From the NCBI GenBank assembly GCA_964421875.1, contig CAYQZD010000060.1, forward strand, positions 1 through 22,890: a stretch of DNA of 22,890 nt, written 5' to 3'. Each line of letters opens with the position of its first letter. The first letter of the stretch is position 1. Source of the DNA: CAYQZD01 sp964421875. Lineage in GTDB: Bacteria; Electryoneota; Tariuqbacteria; Tariuqbacterales; Tariuqbacteraceae. Below are positions 21,745 to 22,890 of this stretch, one piece after another. The notes below the pieces were generated by a model, which saw only the letters and a program-made list of their open reading frames with translations, ran no database searches and was not told where the DNA came from. Made by a program: the position numbers and the translations under genes.

Positions 21745-22413
21745 ATGCGCTTCCCCATCTTTAATATTCTCTGCTCGATGGCGCTGTTGTCGATTCTGTT
21801 CAACCTCCCCGCGCCCGCCGGCGATTTCACCATCGCCCGCCTGAAATACGGGGGCGGCGGGGATTGGTACAGCAATCCCAGCTCCCTCCCCAACCTGCTG
21901 AGATTCGTCTCCCAGCACACCAACATCGCCGCCGCCGAAAGCCCCGCTGTGGTCGAACCCGGTTCCAAGGAGATTTACAATTACCCCTGTCTCTATATGA
22001 ACGGGCACGGCAGAATCTATTTCACCGAATCCGAAGCCCGCAACCTCAGGGAATACCTGCTGGCGGGAGGATTCCTCCACGCTGACGACAACTACGGGAT
22101 GGATAAGTTCTTCCGGGCGGAGATGAAGAAGGTTTTCCCGGAGGAGGAACTGGTGGAACTGCCCTTCGACCATCCGATTTACCATTCCCACTTCGATTTC
22201 CCCGCCGGTCCCCCTAAAATTCACGAGCATGACAAGAAGCCCCCGCAAGGCTTGGGCATCATCCGTGACGGGCGCCTGCTGGTTTACTATACCTACGAAT
22301 CGGACCTGGGGGACGGCTGGGAAGACCCCGATGTGCATAACGATCCCCTGGAAAAACGCCTGTTAGCCCTGCGGATGGGGACGAATATTGTGGTGTATGC
22401 GTTGAGGAATTAG
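21745..22413 (+). CDS. Exported DUF4159 domain protein
   Basis: The frame is open from a TTG at 21721, but the ATG at 21745 gives a clean signal peptide (MRFPIFNILCSMALLSILFN, then LPAPAGD) and a 222-residue precursor. The mature part matches DUF4159 almost end to end: FTIARLKYGGGGDWYSNPSS, LYMNGHGRIYFTESEA, LREYLLAGGFLHADDNYGMD, HPIYHSHFDFPAGPPKIHEH, GRLLVYYTYESDLGDGW and MGTNIVVYAL. The function of DUF4159 is not established; it is common in Bacteroidetes-like and related phyla. It is probably periplasmic. It lies 244 bp after surA with a repeat in between. A possible partner is the exported protein that begins at 22855. Confidence 0.9.
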   Translation: MRFPIFNILCSMALLSILFNLPAPAGDFTIARLKYGGGGDWYSNPSSLPNLLRFVSQHTNIAAAESPAVVEPGSKEIYNYPCLYMNGHGRIYFTESEARNLREYLLAGGFLHADDNYGMDKFFRAEMKKVFPEEELVELPFDHPIYHSHFDFPAGPPKIHEHDKKPPQGLGIIRDGRLLVYYTYESDLGDGWEDPDVHNDPLEKRLLALRMGTNIVVYALRN

Positions 22414-22436
22414 TGAAATCGTAAAGTCGTGAAATC
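22413..22436. repeat. 8-bp tandem array at the DUF4159 stop
   Basis: GTGAAATC, GTAAAGTC, GTGAAATC in strict 8-bp phase, immediately after the stop codon. A related GTGAAATCGTAAAATCG occurs across the murQ stop (13250-13266). Confidence 0.55.
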
Positions 22437-22440
22437 GTTT

Positions 22441-22473
22441 CCCCCCTTTTTTAAAGGGGGCAGGGGGGATTAT
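22441..22473. repeat. C-run/G-run element, copy 3 (shortened)
   Basis: A CCCCC...TTT/AAAGGGGG hairpin followed by CAGGGGGGATTAT. The right side matches copies 1 and 2, but the outer left arm ATAATCC is missing. Confidence 0.7.
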
Positions 22474-22476
22474 GAT

Positions 22477-22511
22477 GGTGGTTGGTGATTGGTGCTAGGG
22501 GCTGGGGGCTG
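22477..22511. repeat. 7-bp tandem array, GGTGNTT to GGGGCTG
   Basis: Five consecutive heptamers: GGTGGTT, GGTGATT, GGTGCTA, GGGGCTG, GGGGCTG. The unit drifts gradually along the array. Confidence 0.7.
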
Positions 22512-22539
22512 GTGAAGAGAATTCACTGGCTATTACGGC

Positions 22540-22581
22540 GATGATTTTTGATTTTCGATTGGCGATTTGTGATATTTGATT
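22540..22581. repeat. 7-bp tandem array, NNNGATT x6
   Basis: Six heptamers: GATGATT, TTTGATT, TTCGATT, GGCGATT, TGTGATA, TTTGATT. The last four positions are nearly fixed and the first three vary freely. Confidence 0.7.
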
Positions 22582-22595
22582 TGCTTTCTATTGTT

Positions 22596-22677
22596 TGTCA
22601 GGTCTTGGACGCCGTTAGGCGGGTGTGACCTGACAGTTTAATTGATGTCAGGTCTCCGCTGCGCTAAAGACCTGACA
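22596..22677. repeat. Two-hairpin CAGGTCT element, copy 3
   Basis: TGTCAGGTC (22596-22604) pairs with GACCTGACA (22627-22635), and TGTCAGGTCT (22646-22655) with AGACCTGACA (22668-22677) around the conserved CCGCTGCGCTAA loop. The spacer between hairpins is 10 bp. Confidence 0.85.
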
Positions 22678-22694
22678 TAACGCTAAGGTTGCCG

Positions 22695-22762
22695 GTAGGG
22701 GCGAAGCATTTTTTACAAATGATTAATATTATCAGTGTTAACCTAAAATGCTTCGCCCCTAC
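22695..22762. repeat. GTAGGGGCGAAGCATT inverted repeat, copy 2
   Basis: GTAGGGGCGAAGCATTT pairs with AAATGCTTCGCCCCTAC at the right end, around an AT-rich loop of about 34 bp with GATTAATATT. It links the GTAGGGGCG palindromes to the element at 17225-17281. Confidence 0.85.
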
Positions 22763-22801
22763 GAAGAGGGATTCCTGATGAGGCGGAATAACCTGTAAAT
22801 T

Positions 22802-22820
22802 GGTGGGTTAAGAACCCACC
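22802..22820. repeat. Short palindrome GGTGGGTT-AAG-AACCCACC
   Basis: Eight-bp perfect arms, AAG loop, followed by CTACAAA; same scaffold as 13398-13416 with different, self-complementary arms. Confidence 0.8.
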
Positions 22821-22854
22821 CTACAAACACTTATTAGACAAATCAAGGTGCGCC

Positions 22855-22890
22855 ATGAGATGGATTTTAATCATATTGGCGGTTCCGGTT
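22855..22890 (+). CDS. 5' fragment of a probably exported protein
   Basis: An ATG with AAGG 6-7 nt upstream opens MRWILIILAVPV before the window ends. The basic residue followed by an uninterrupted hydrophobic run looks like a signal peptide. Nothing more can be said from 12 codons. Confidence 0.55.
   Translation, partial: MRWILIILAVPV

Larger units (their letters stand above)
22414..22854. other. 441-bp repeat-filled spacer, no gene
   Basis: Almost completely built of repeats: an 8-bp array, a shortened C/G-run element, two 7-bp arrays, a two-hairpin CAGGTCT element, a GCGAAGCATT inverted repeat and a short GGTGGGTT palindrome. Only short connecting segments are unexplained. Confidence 0.75.

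Noticed and set aside
21541..22338. Long minus-strand open frame (265 codons) opposite the DUF4159 gene
   Set aside because: Most of it is antisense to a well-recognised protein and the rest includes a repeat; no family is recognised. A decayed gene in 21575-21720 cannot be fully excluded.

Overview
The window is a 22.9 kb stretch of a diderm (Gram-negative-type) bacterial chromosome close to the replication origin. Diderm architecture is inferred from a YidC with a large periplasmic domain, SurA-type periplasmic chaperones, lipoproteins with lipoboxes and a MurQ etherase. Start codons are often TTG or GTG, coding DNA is moderately GC-rich, and intergenic DNA is packed with several families of dispersed hairpin repeats. 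This repeat load, with the gene set, suggests an uncultivated candidate-phylum bacterium, perhaps of the FCB/Zixibacteria type. That placement is a low-confidence impression, not something the sequence proves.

Region 1 (1-8850, all + strand) is the conserved origin-proximal cluster: rpmH, rnpA, yidD, yidC, a small four-helix membrane protein where jag/khpB often sits, mnmE, mnmG, rsmG and a DUF169 protein. Two perfect 16-bp parS-like palindromes lie immediately after mnmE and after mnmG. The mnmG-rsmG junction carries four perfect 9-bp DnaA boxes in one orientation next to AT-rich DNA, so it is a candidate replication origin or DnaA-binding locus. parA and parB do not follow rsmG inside this window.

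Region 2 (8836-12181) is accessory. It holds two small minus-strand genes of unknown function (the second with a good promoter) and an AT-richer 747-residue LRR-Roc-COR (Roco) GTPase whose leucine-rich repeats include three nearly identical 69-bp DNA units.

Region 3 (12182-16803) has murQ (recycling of N-acetylmuramic acid 6-phosphate) and mfd (transcription-repair coupling factor), separated by repeat-rich spacers.

Region 4 (16804-22890) is an envelope-biogenesis block: a lipoprotein with two parvulin-like domains, a smaller SurA-like lipoprotein, a double-parvulin SurA that overlaps it by 4 bp, an exported DUF4159 protein, and the first 12 codons of another apparently exported protein.

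The most unusual feature is the intergenic DNA. It contains (a) short hairpins sharing a scaffold but with compensatory changes in both arms, (b) a repeated two-hairpin element around CAGGTCT/AGACCTG, (c) nested CCCCC/GGGGG inverted repeats, (d) 'ATTCC..GGAAT' elements, and (e) degenerate tandem arrays with a strict 7- or 8-bp period. No tRNA, rRNA, CRISPR array or recognisable transposase was seen.
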